Shown here: in pieces, positions 55,740-64,000 of the stretch
Position numbering within the stretch: position 1 is the first letter of the stretch
Layout: each line of letters opens with the position of its first letter
Assembly: GCF_007830255.1 (NCBI RefSeq)
Contig: NZ_VLKG01000008.1
Location: 103,348 to 167,347, forward strand
Direction: 5' to 3'
Length of the DNA: 64,000 nt
Source of the DNA: Azomonas agilis
Lineage (GTDB): Bacteria > Pseudomonadota > Gammaproteobacteria > Pseudomonadales > Pseudomonadaceae
Notes under the pieces: model-generated
Seen by the model: only the letters and a program-made list of their open reading frames with translations
The model's database searches: none
What the model was told of the DNA's origin: nothing
Made by a program: the position numbers and the translations under genes

Positions 55740-58700
55740 ACCTATCCCGAATCTTTATTCTGCGGCCTGTGGCTACCACCTTGACTATGGTGGCCATTCT
55801 GTTAGCGGGGTTAATCGCTTACCGCTTGTTGCCCGTTTCGGCCTTGCCACAGGTGGATTACCCAACTATTCGTGTGTTGACTCTGTATCCAGGTGCCAGT
55901 CCTGAAGTCATGACCAGTGCGGTCACAGCTCCTTTGGAGAAGCAATTCGGCCAGATGCCGGGCTTGCAGCAGATGTCCTCCACCAGCTCGGGCGGCGCTT
56001 CGGTGATTACTCTGCGTTTCTCCTTAGATGTGGCCTTGGATGTGGCTGAGCAGTCGGTGCAGGCGGCAATCAACGCGGCGGATAATTTATTGCCCGGCGA
56101 TCTACCGGCACCGCCGGTGTATAACAAGGTCAACCCCGCTGATACGCCGGTAATGACCTTGGCCATTACTTCGCCCACTATCCCTTTGCCACGCCTGCAC
56201 GATTTAGTCGATACCCGTATGGCGCAGAAATTGGCTCAGGTAACTGGGGTGGGGATGGTGAGTATTGCCGGTGGGCAACGGCCTGCCGTGCGTATCCGAG
56301 TGAATCCACAGGCACTGGCTTCCCATAACCTGAGCTTGAGTCAGGTGCGTAGCTTGATTACGGCGGCCAACGTTAACCAGCCTAAAGGCAGCTTTGATGG
56401 GCCGACCCGCGTTTCTACACTGGATGCCAACGATCAACTCAAATCGCCGGAAGAATATGCACAACTGATTCTGAGCTATCAAAATGGCGCTACCTTGCGC
56501 TTAAAGGATGTAGCCGAGATTGTTGATGGAGCGGAAAACGAGCGGCTGGCCGCTTGGGCCAATCAAACTCAAGCGGTTTTGCTGAATATTCAGCGCCAAC
56601 CGGGCGCTAACGTGATTGAAGTGGTAGAGCGCATTCATAAGCTTCTACCTGAGCTATCGGCCACTTTGCCCGCGGGCTTGGATGTATCTGTTCTTACCGA
56701 TCGTACACAAACCATTCGTGCGGCGGTTAAAGATGTGCAGCACGAAATGTTGTTGGCCGTGGGCTTGGTGGTTCTGGTCACCTTTATTTTCCTCAAGCGT
56801 CTATCCGCCACCCTGATTCCCAGTATTGCCGTCCCTCTGTCTTTGGTGGGAACCTTTGGGGTGATGTATCTGGCCGGTTTCTCCGTCAATAACCTGACCC
56901 TAATGGCCTTAACCATCGCTACCGGCTTTGTGGTGGACGATGCCATCGTGATGTTGGAGAACATTGCCCGCCATTTGGAGGAGGGGGAAACGCCACTGAA
57001 TGCGGCGCTTAAGGGCGCTAAGCAGATCGGTTTTACTCTGCTTTCTCTGACCTTCTCCCTGATTGCAGTATTGATTCCTCTGCTGTTTATGCAGGATGTA
57101 GTGGGGCGTTTATTCCGAGAGTTCGCCATTACCCTCGCGGTTTCTATTTTGATCTCGCTGGTGGTATCCCTCAGCTTGACCCCGATGATGTGCGCCCGCT
57201 TACTCAAGCATGAGCCTTCGGATCACAATAACGATTGGGTCGCTCGGTTAATTGATGGCTATGCCCTGTGTCTACGCTGGGTGTTGCGGCATCAGGTGAT
57301 TACGTTGTTGATTGCGGTGGCTACCTTAGGGCTGACCGTGATGCTGTACCTGATGGTGCCTAAAGGTTTCTTCCCGATTCAGGATACGGGGGCGATTCAG
57401 GGGATTACCGAAGCACCGCAGGATATTTCCTTTGCCGCCATGAGCGAACGTCAACAACGAGTCGCCCGTATTATTTTGGCCGACCCTGCAGTAGAAAGTC
57501 TGTCTTCTTATATTGGGGTGGATGGCGATAACGTCACCCTCAACAGTGGGCGCTTGCTGATTAACTTGCGCCCCCATGCCGAGCGAGATGTAACGGCTAC
57601 CGAGGTGATTGACCGTTTGCGTCCTCAAGTGGCTGCATTACCGGGAATTGAGCTGTATTTGCAGCCGATCCAAGACCTCAGCATTGAAGATCGTATCAGC
57701 CGCACCCAGTACCAGTTCACTCTAGAGTCGCCGGACGGCCAGTTGCTGGAAGAATGGACACCCAAATTGGTAACTGCCTTACGCGCCCGGCCTGAACTGG
57801 CGGATGTGGCCAGTGACTTACAAAACCAAGGCTTGCAACTGTACCTAAACGTGGATCGAGATTTGGCCTATCGCTTAGGGATTTCCATCTCCAGCATTAT
57901 GGAGGCTCTGTACGATGCCTTTGGTCAACGTCAAATCTCGACGATCTTCACTCAGTCCAGCCAATACCGCGTAGTGCTGGAAGCTAAACCCGGTACTACC
58001 CTAGGCCCAGAAGCGCTGCGGCAGATCTTTGTGGACAGCTCAGGCGGTACTCCGGTGCGCCTATCCAGTTTGGCCCGCATTGAACAGCGCCCGACCGCTT
58101 TAGTAGTAACCCACATCGGGCAATTTCCGGCGGTGACTTTCTCCTTCAACTTGGCCAATAAAGTCTCCCTCGGTGAAGCGGTTGAGGCTATTGAGCAGGT
58201 ACAACACGAAATTGGCTTGCCCTTGGGGATACAGAGCCGCTTCCAAGGGGCGGCTGAAGCTTTTAGGGCATCGTTATCCAGTACCTTGCTGCTGATTTTG
58301 GCGGCAGTGATTACCATGTACATCGTGCTGGGTATCCTGTACGAAAGCTACATTCATCCCATCACCATCCTTTCGACCCTGCCCTCAGCGGCGGTGGGGG
58401 CTTTGTTGGCTCTGCTATTGACGGACAACGACCTAGGCTTGATTGCCATTATCGGCATCATCTTGCTGATCGGGATTGTGAAGAAAAACGCCATCATGAT
58501 GATCGACTTTGCCTTAGAGGCCGAGCGGCATCAGGGTATGAGTCCTCAGGATGCGATTTACCAAGCCGCTCTGCTGCGTTTTCGCCCCATTTTAATGACC
58601 ACTTTGGCGGCGTTGTTTGGTGCTATTCCTCTCATGCTCTCCACCGGCGCGGGTGCGGAACTGCGTCAACCCTTGGGCTTGGTATTGGTGGGAGGACTCT

Positions 58701-58819
58701 TAGCCAGTCAGTTGTTAACACTCTTCACCACGCCGGTGATCTATCTGTTTTTTGATCGCTTAGGACAGCGCTTTAGCCGTCCTACAGAGCTCACCACGAC
58801 CGATTCGGAGCCATCATGA
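55736..58819 (+). CDS. mdtB: MdtB-like RND efflux pump subunit
   Basis: 1027 aa inner-membrane proton antiporter with 12 helices and two large periplasmic loops. Recognised are [40 protein letters not shown], and the helix-4 proton-relay region [19 protein letters not shown], with the paired Asp. In the MdtBC class, two copies of B and one of C make the pump trimer. ATGA overlaps join it to mdtA and mdtC. Complete and normal length. Confidence 0.93.
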   Translation: MNLSRIFILRPVATTLTMVAILLAGLIAYRLLPVSALPQVDYPTIRVLTLYPGASPEVMTSAVTAPLEKQFGQMPGLQQMSSTSSGGASVITLRFSLDVALDVAEQSVQAAINAADNLLPGDLPAPPVYNKVNPADTPVMTLAITSPTIPLPRLHDLVDTRMAQKLAQVTGVGMVSIAGGQRPAVRIRVNPQALASHNLSLSQVRSLITAANVNQPKGSFDGPTRVSTLDANDQLKSPEEYAQLILSYQNGATLRLKDVAEIVDGAENERLAAWANQTQAVLLNIQRQPGANVIEVVERIHKLLPELSATLPAGLDVSVLTDRTQTIRAAVKDVQHEMLLAVGLVVLVTFIFLKRLSATLIPSIAVPLSLVGTFGVMYLAGFSVNNLTLMALTIATGFVVDDAIVMLENIARHLEEGETPLNAALKGAKQIGFTLLSLTFSLIAVLIPLLFMQDVVGRLFREFAITLAVSILISLVVSLSLTPMMCARLLKHEPSDHNNDWVARLIDGYALCLRWVLRHQVITLLIAVATLGLTVMLYLMVPKGFFPIQDTGAIQGITEAPQDISFAAMSERQQRVARIILADPAVESLSSYIGVDGDNVTLNSGRLLINLRPHAERDVTATEVIDRLRPQVAALPGIELYLQPIQDLSIEDRISRTQYQFTLESPDGQLLEEWTPKLVTALRARPELADVASDLQNQGLQLYLNVDRDLAYRLGISISSIMEALYDAFGQRQISTIFTQSSQYRVVLEAKPGTTLGPEALRQIFVDSSGGTPVRLSSLARIEQRPTALVVTHIGQFPAVTFSFNLANKVSLGEAVEAIEQVQHEIGLPLGIQSRFQGAAEAFRASLSSTLLLILAAVITMYIVLGILYESYIHPITILSTLPSAAVGALLALLLTDNDLGLIAIIGIILLIGIVKKNAIMMIDFALEAERHQGMSPQDAIYQAALLRFRPILMTTLAALFGAIPLMLSTGAGAELRQPLGLVLVGGLLASQLLTLFTTPVIYLFFDRLGQRFSRPTELTTTDSEPS

Positions 58820-61800
58820 ATCTGTCGGCCCCCTTTATTGCGCGCCCTGTAGCCACCATGTTGCTGAGCTGGGCTATTTTGCTGCTGGGTGCGGTGAGCT
58901 TTGGCTTGCTCCCTGTTTCCCCGCTACCGCGCTTAGATTTTCCCGTGATTACGGTACAGGCCAGTTTGTCCGGTGCCAGCCCAGAAGTGGTAGCCGCCAC
59001 CGTGGCTACGCCTTTGGAGCGTGCATTAGGCAGTATTGCGGGCATTAATCAAATGACCAGCCGCAGTAGCTTGGGCTCAACGCGCATTACCCTGCAATTT
59101 GATATGGGGCGGGATATTAATGGCGCAGCACGAGAGGTTCAGGCTGCCATTAATGCCTCACGCAATCTGCTACCCAGCGGTATGCGTAGTATGCCGACTT
59201 ACCGCAAAGTGAATCCGGCCCAAGCCCCGATCATGGTGCTGGCATTGACTTCGGATAAGTTGAGTAAGCCCCAACTGTACGATATGGCTTCCACCATTTT
59301 GGCTCAGAAACTGTCCCAAGTGCCCGGAGTGGGGGAGGTACAGGTTGGCGGTAGCTCTTTACCCGCAGTACGGGTTGAGGTGCAGCCTCAGCAGTTGGAG
59401 CATTACGGTATTTCCTTAGACAGCGTTCGCCAAACCATCACTCAGGCTAACGTGCGCCAGCCCAAGGGCATGGTTGAGACGGCCGATCAGCATTGGCAGA
59501 TTGCAGCCAACGATCAACTGCATAAGGCTGAAGAGTATTTACCGCTCATCATCCGCTATCAGGACGGGGCTCATCTGCGCCTGAGCGATGTGGCTAAAGT
59601 GCAAGATTCAGTAGAGGATCGCTATAACTCTGGGTTTTTTAATAACCAAGCAGCCGTGTTGCTGATCATCAACCGTCAGGCCGATGCCAACATCATTAAG
59701 ACGGTTGAGTCTATCCGTGCTGAGTTACCAGCGTTACAGGCCATCATGTCCGCAGAGGTTAAGCTGGAGGTGGCTATGGATCGCTCTCCGACGATTCGTG
59801 CCACCTTGCATGAGGCTGAACTAACGCTGCTGTTGTCCGTCAGTTTGGTCATTGGGCTGGTCTTGCTGTTTTTGGGCAGTTTGCGCAGTGCCATGATTCC
59901 CGCCTTAGCTGTGCCTATTTCCTTGATTGGTACTTTTGCGGTGATGTATCTGTGCGGGTTCTCCCTCAATACACTGTCGTTAATGGCACTTATCTTGGCT
60001 GCCGGTTTAGTGGTGGATGATGCCATTGTGGTACTGGAGAACATCGCGCGTCATGTGGACGATGGCATGCCACCGTTACAGGCGGCTTATCTAGGCAGCC
60101 GAGAGGTAGGTTTTACACTGCTGTCGATGAACGTCTCTTTAGTGGCGGTGTTTGTCTCTATCCTATTTATGGGCGGTTTGGTGGAGCGGCTGTTTTATGA
60201 GTTTTCCATCACCCTCGCCGCCGCTATTTTGGTATCGCTATTTATCTCCCTGACGCTGACTCCCATGCTTTGCGCGCGCTGGCTAAAGCCGCATCAGGTG
60301 GTGGATACCCCGCTTCAGCGCTGGAGCCATATCGCACACCAATGGATGCTGCGTTATTACGACCGGAGTTTAGGTTGGGTATTGCGGCATCGTTTGCTGA
60401 CCTTGTTCAGTTTGTTAGCCACCATTGCCTTGAACGTAGTGCTCTACATTCAAGTACCAAAGATTTTTCTGCCACAACAAGACACTGGGCAGATTTCCGG
60501 GTTTATTCGTGGCGATAACGGCCTGTCCTTTCAGGTGATGCAGCCTAAAATTGAAGCCTTCCGCAAGGCACTGCTGAGCGATCCTGCGATAGAAAGCGCT
60601 GCTGGACATATTGGTGGTTCAGGCGGGGTGAATAACGCCTTTGTCATCATCCGTCTCAAGCCTCTGTCTGAGCGTAAGCTGTCTGCACAGCAGGTCGTTG
60701 AGCGGATGCGCCAGAACCAACCTTTGGTTCCCGGAGGGCGCATGTTCATGATGCCGGATCAGGATTTGAACTTAGGCGGTGGACGGCAAAGCAGCTCCAG
60801 TTATGCTTATCGGCTGTTAGCGGCTGATCTTTCTGAACTACAGGCTTGGTTGCCTAAAGTGGTGAGCGCCCTTAAAGCACTCCCTGAGCTGACCAGTATT
60901 GATGCTAAAGAAGGGGAGGGAGCGCAGCAGATTCGTTTGGTGATTGATCGCGATACGGCCCAGCGTTTAGGGCTGGACATGCAAACCATCACAGGTCTGC
61001 TGAACAATGCCTTTAGTCAGCGCCAAATTTCCACGATTTACGAAAGCCTAAACCAGTACAAAGTGGTTATGGAGGTTGACCCTCTCTACGCTCAGTACAC
61101 CAATGTCTTGGATCGTATTCGGGTCATCGGCGCAGATGGCCAGATTGTGCCTTTGTCGTCCTTTGCGCGCTATGAATACAGCTTGGAAGAAGACCGCGTA
61201 AATCACGATGGCCAATTTGCCGTAGAGAACATCGACTTTGACTTAGCTCCCGGAGTGAGTCTGGATCAAGCATTACTTGCCATTGATCGGGCTATGGCTG
61301 CTGTGGGATTGCCTACCGAGGTTCAAGGCCGTTTAGGTGGAACGGGACAAGCCTTCGCATCCGTTCAGCAGGGGCAGCCTTTAATGATTTTGGCTGCCCT
61401 AGTCGTGGTCTACATCGTGCTGGGTATTCTCTACGAAAGTTACATCCATCCCCTGACGATTTTATCGACACTCCCTTCGGCGGGCGTGGGTGCCTTACTA
61501 GCCATACAGATTACGGGCAGTCAATTCAGCCTGATTTCTCTACTCGGCTTGTTCTTACTGATTGGCGTTGTGAAGAAAAACGCCATTTTGATGATTGATT
61601 TAGCGCTTCAGTTTGAGCGCAACGAAGGACTATCCCCCACAGAATCCATTCGTCGTTCCTGTTTATTGCGTTTTCGGCCCATCCTCATGACCACCTTAGC
61701 AGCCATTTTGGGGGCTATTCCCCTGCTGTTAGGGGGGGCGGAGGGTTCGGAAATGCGTCAGCCCCTAGGTTTAGCCATTATTGGGGGCTTGATGTTGAGC

Positions 61801-61917
61801 CAAATTCTCACCCTATACACTACCCCTGTCGTCTATTTGTACCTCGATCAGTTAAGGCATCGCTTTAACCGTTGGCGTGGCGTACGCACAGATGCTGCTT
61901 TGGAACATCCATTATGA
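58816..61917 (+). CDS. mdtC: MdtC-like RND efflux pump subunit
   Basis: 1033 aa paralogue of the preceding pump. Marks are [19 protein letters not shown], the [20 protein letters not shown] block, and the proton-relay segment [20 protein letters not shown]. Both members are intact, so a hetero-oligomeric MdtBC pump is likely. The stop overlaps the start of the outer-membrane factor gene (ATGA), giving an unusually compact four-gene operon. Confidence 0.93.
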   Translation: MNLSAPFIARPVATMLLSWAILLLGAVSFGLLPVSPLPRLDFPVITVQASLSGASPEVVAATVATPLERALGSIAGINQMTSRSSLGSTRITLQFDMGRDINGAAREVQAAINASRNLLPSGMRSMPTYRKVNPAQAPIMVLALTSDKLSKPQLYDMASTILAQKLSQVPGVGEVQVGGSSLPAVRVEVQPQQLEHYGISLDSVRQTITQANVRQPKGMVETADQHWQIAANDQLHKAEEYLPLIIRYQDGAHLRLSDVAKVQDSVEDRYNSGFFNNQAAVLLIINRQADANIIKTVESIRAELPALQAIMSAEVKLEVAMDRSPTIRATLHEAELTLLLSVSLVIGLVLLFLGSLRSAMIPALAVPISLIGTFAVMYLCGFSLNTLSLMALILAAGLVVDDAIVVLENIARHVDDGMPPLQAAYLGSREVGFTLLSMNVSLVAVFVSILFMGGLVERLFYEFSITLAAAILVSLFISLTLTPMLCARWLKPHQVVDTPLQRWSHIAHQWMLRYYDRSLGWVLRHRLLTLFSLLATIALNVVLYIQVPKIFLPQQDTGQISGFIRGDNGLSFQVMQPKIEAFRKALLSDPAIESAAGHIGGSGGVNNAFVIIRLKPLSERKLSAQQVVERMRQNQPLVPGGRMFMMPDQDLNLGGGRQSSSSYAYRLLAADLSELQAWLPKVVSALKALPELTSIDAKEGEGAQQIRLVIDRDTAQRLGLDMQTITGLLNNAFSQRQISTIYESLNQYKVVMEVDPLYAQYTNVLDRIRVIGADGQIVPLSSFARYEYSLEEDRVNHDGQFAVENIDFDLAPGVSLDQALLAIDRAMAAVGLPTEVQGRLGGTGQAFASVQQGQPLMILAALVVVYIVLGILYESYIHPLTILSTLPSAGVGALLAIQITGSQFSLISLLGLFLLIGVVKKNAILMIDLALQFERNEGLSPTESIRRSCLLRFRPILMTTLAAILGAIPLLLGGAEGSEMRQPLGLAIIGGLMLSQILTLYTTPVVYLYLDQLRHRFNRWRGVRTDAALEHPL

Positions 61918-63665
61918 GGACGCGACCCCCCTTTATTCCCAAGTACTTGGTTTTAGTCATGACGCTTGGGTTACTTAGCGCCTGTACTTTAGGGCCGGAC
62001 TATAAGCGCCCTGATATTCCAGAGCCGACAGAATATCGAGAGTCCAAAGGCTGGAAGCTCGCAAGGCCAGCGGACGTATTACACAAAGATACTTGGTGGG
62101 AGCTGTACGAAGATCCGATCCTCAATCAGTTGGTGAGACGGTTGAATGACTCCAATCAAACGGTAGCAGTTGCCGAAGCTCAGTACCGTCAAGCTCACGC
62201 TTTGGTACAGGCGGCGTGGGCGCAGCGTATGCCCTCAGTCACCAGTAGCAGTACCTTTACCCGCTCGGTGAGTAGCTCCGGTGGAACCAGTGGTGGCTCT
62301 AGCTCCAGAGGAGGGAGTACCAGTGGCGGTGGTTATGATTGCGATGGTGATGGCGATTATGACGAAGACGACGAATACTGCCAGCAGGAAACAGGTAATA
62401 CGGGCACAGGTACAACAGGTACAGGCAGTAACAGCAGCAGTGGAAGTAGTAGCAGTGGAAGCAGTAGCAGTAGTAGCAGCACCAAGAGCCCCGTGCGGGA
62501 ACGCTATGACGTTGGCTTAAGCGTCTCTTGGAGTGCGGACTTATGGGGCAATCTGCGTCGTAATCAAGAGTCGCAACAGGCACTGAAGGAAGCTAACGCC
62601 GCTAACTTAGCGGCCATTCGCTTGGCGCAACAAGCCTCGTTGGTTCAGGCTTATTTGCAACTGCGGGTTTTGGACGCGCAACAACGCTTGCTTGATCGTA
62701 CTGTAGAAGCCTATAGCCGTTCGCTACGGCTTACCAAGAATCAGTACGAAGCCGGCATGGTCGCCAAGCTTGATACGACCCAAGCCGAGTCTCAGCTTAA
62801 AACTACAGAAGCTCAGGCCATCGACTTAAAATGGCAACGTGCTCAATATGAACATGCCATCGCCGTGTTAGTAGGGGTTGCGCCTTCGGAGCTGTCTATT
62901 GATGCAGTAGAAACCACACCTATTGTGCCTGATATCCCCGTGGGTGTTCCATCACGTCTACTGGAGCGCCGTCCCGATGTGGCTGCGGCTGAGCGCAATG
63001 TCATCTCTGCTAATGCATCCATTGGGGTGGCGGAAACCGCTTGGTTCCCGGATTTAACTATCTCTGCTAACGGCGGTTTTTCCAGAACGGACTCCACCGC
63101 TGACTTGTTCAGTGTGCCTTACCGTTACTGGTCGATTGGGCCGCGTTTGGATCAAACCTTATTGGACTTTGGGGCGCGCCGCTCACAGCTAAGACAAGCC
63201 GAGGCTACCTACGACCAGCAGGTTGCCAACTATCGGCAAACTGTACTGACCAGTTTGCAAGAAGTGGAAGATTATCTGATTCAGTTGCAAGTATTAGAGC
63301 GGGAAATGGAGCTACAAGAGCTGGCAACCATTGCGGCTAAAGAATCCTTACGCCTGATGGAAAACCAATACAAAGCGGGCATGATTGACTACTTAAGTGT
63401 AGTCAACCTGCAAACCTCAGCGCTCACCAGTGAGCGCTCGGTGTTATCGCAGTTGAACAACCGTCTGGTTGCCAGTGTGCAATTAATCGCTGCCTTAGGC
63501 GGCGGATGGAATGGCGAACCCTATCCAGACCTAAGTCCGGAAGAGCTGATTGCTCAGGCACAAGAAGCTGAAAAACAGCGCCAAGCCGAAGAAAATGCCA
63601 GCCTCATGGATAAAATGAAAAATAATGTAGAAAAAAGCTTGACCTGGCTGAAAGAGTATCTATAA
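61914..63665 (+). CDS. OprM/NodT-family outer-membrane efflux factor with acidic surface-loop insertion
   Basis: 583 aa outer-membrane channel lipoprotein. A signal peptide ends LLSAC and the mature protein starts with TLGPDYKRPDIPEP, as in OprM. The repeats of the alpha-barrel include the usual YEAGMVAKLDTTQAES, LLERRPDVAAAERNV and LENQYKAGMIDYLS-type segments. Usual members are about 470-500 aa; the extra length comes from about 75 residues (118-192) of Ser/Gly/Thr low complexity around a cysteine-bracketed acidic block (DCDGDGDYDEDDEYC, 142-156). By alignment with OprM this lies in the first barrel loop facing outside. Start 61914 overlaps the mdtC stop. Confidence 0.87.
   Translation: MRTRPPFIPKYLVLVMTLGLLSACTLGPDYKRPDIPEPTEYRESKGWKLARPADVLHKDTWWELYEDPILNQLVRRLNDSNQTVAVAEAQYRQAHALVQAAWAQRMPSVTSSSTFTRSVSSSGGTSGGSSSRGGSTSGGGYDCDGDGDYDEDDEYCQQETGNTGTGTTGTGSNSSSGSSSSGSSSSSSSTKSPVRERYDVGLSVSWSADLWGNLRRNQESQQALKEANAANLAAIRLAQQASLVQAYLQLRVLDAQQRLLDRTVEAYSRSLRLTKNQYEAGMVAKLDTTQAESQLKTTEAQAIDLKWQRAQYEHAIAVLVGVAPSELSIDAVETTPIVPDIPVGVPSRLLERRPDVAAAERNVISANASIGVAETAWFPDLTISANGGFSRTDSTADLFSVPYRYWSIGPRLDQTLLDFGARRSQLRQAEATYDQQVANYRQTVLTSLQEVEDYLIQLQVLEREMELQELATIAAKESLRLMENQYKAGMIDYLSVVNLQTSALTSERSVLSQLNNRLVASVQLIAALGGGWNGEPYPDLSPEELIAQAQEAEKQRQAEENASLMDKMKNNVEKSLTWLKEYL
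62265..62490 (+). repeat. Low-complexity Ser/Gly and acidic insertion in the outer-membrane factor gene
   Basis: The DNA is rich in AGC/AGT/GGT codons and has a run encoding SSGSSSSGSSSSSSS near 62435-62480, with an Asp/Glu-rich block at 62337-62381. It is in frame and probably expanded by slippage. Described in full under the gene. Confidence 0.8.
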
Positions 63666-63905
63666 TGCGCCCCACTTCTACTGCAGAACGCAGCGAAAAG
63701 ACGAAGTAAATCAAAGAGTTACCGGTTAAGCTGTTTCAGTAGCTGGTTTTTAAGTCCGATCCTGCTAAGTCGTAGAACTGCTTAAGTTTAGATTGTAGTT
63801 GCTACTCTGGTCATTTCAGTCAGTTTAGCGTAACCTGAACTTAACGCTGTTGTGGTACCCGCCCCAAGCGCGGTTTGAATCGAAGAAAAAAGATTCGAAA
63901 AAAGC
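63666..63905. other. Spacer between the efflux operon and the rrn promoter, no gene seen
   Basis: 240 bases with no convincing gene or clear terminator. It ends in an A-rich block (63880-63904, with GAATC/GATTC half sites) just before the rrn -35, which may act as an UP element. Confidence 0.6.
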
Positions 63906-63933
63906 TTGACAGGATGTGAGGCTGCTGTAGAAT
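63906..63933 (+). promoter_or_regulatory. rRNA operon promoter
   Basis: Consensus -35 TTGACA (63906-63911), 16-base spacer, -10 TAGAAT (63928-63933), then a GC-rich discriminator (GCGCGGCCTC), the feature that makes rrn promoters sensitive to ppGpp. An A-rich tract upstream may be an UP element. Confidence 0.88.
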
Positions 63934-64000
63934 GCGCGGCCTCGGTTGAGACGAAAGGCTCAGCCAAACGCTCTTTAACAACTAAACCAAGCAATTCGTG
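63934..64000 (+). other. rRNA operon leader with boxA, before 16S rRNA
   Basis: boxA-like CGCTCTTTAACA at 63969-63980 (consensus TGCTCTTTAACA) is the Nus-factor antitermination site. The closing AAGCAATTCGTG is the start of the sequence that precedes 16S rRNA in pseudomonads. The window ends before the mature 16S gene. Confidence 0.85.

Noticed and set aside
56635..57207. Minus-strand frame of 190 codons inside mdtB
   Set aside because: It is antisense to a complete, conserved pump gene and has no coding features of its own.
55736..61917. Similar sequence between mdtB and mdtC considered as a recent repeat
   Set aside because: The two pumps are ancient paralogues with scattered identity; shared stretches such as the region near 58360-58560 and 61400-61600 are explained by conserved helices.

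Overview
The window looks like a chromosomal segment of a gammaproteobacterium in or near the Pseudomonadaceae, with base composition more balanced than typical high-GC pseudomonads. The evidence is gene order and signature loci. These are mrcB with a TPR-lipoprotein (LpoP-like) and yqcC; a PrrF-type sRNA beside a ChaN/PhuW-like lipoprotein; aroQ-accB-accC; a DctB/DctD (MifS/MifR)-like pair beside an alpha-ketoglutarate permease; pckA-hslO-hslR; wbpV-wbpL-wbpM; and asmA-mutY-yggX. The window starts inside recD and ends in an rRNA operon leader just before the 16S gene. No tRNA, CRISPR array or prophage was seen.

Layout. 1-3900: recD 3' end, cyaY, pip, and on the minus strand a HAD hydrolase and a PuuB-like oxidase. 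4091-7510: a four-gene MCE/Mla-like lipid transport operon whose permease carries an N-terminal STAS domain. 7535-12167: a sensor kinase, a sigma54 activator and an alpha-ketoglutarate permease, with a clear -24/-12 promoter and a repeated upstream element. 12235-16800: a LysR regulator, ntrBC, and a tandem Usp protein. 16797-23231: yqcC, lpoP and mrcB (minus), a two-domain kinase, the Fur-box/PrrF sRNA, and a ChaN-like lipoprotein. 23322-28538: dsbD, aroQ, accBC, prmA. 28583-34568: a Fiu-like TonB receptor under a Fur box, then cstA-yjiX-yjiA.

34569-36198 is the accessory patch. A TnpB-only IS200/IS605-type element with intact catalytic residues lies between gene scars. On its left is the C-terminal end of a probable outer-membrane protein. 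On its right is a fused remnant of a second, diverged cstA and yjiA. The bases just after the element, where an omega-RNA guide would lie, derive from the cstA-like remnant and still resemble the intact cstA 3 kb upstream.

36195-45896: ppk2 and a PiT phosphate transporter, a Spy/LTXXQ-like periplasmic protein with a Lys/Glu/Ala/Pro tail, opgD, a PQQ-type sugar dehydrogenase, pckA, hslO, hslR. 46040-54230: wbpV-wbpL-wbpM (start of O-antigen synthesis), asmA, mutY, yggX, a SCO1/SenC protein. 54348-63665: an MdtABC-OprM-type efflux operon with 4-base start/stop overlaps at every junction. Its outer-membrane factor has an unusual Ser/Gly-rich, Asp-rich, cysteine-bracketed insertion in a predicted surface loop. 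63666-64000: rrn promoter, boxA and leader.

The most notable items are the single-copy PrrF locus, the sigma54 promoter with paired upstream elements, the TnpB element with its gene scars, and the acidic surface-loop insertion in the OprM-like protein.
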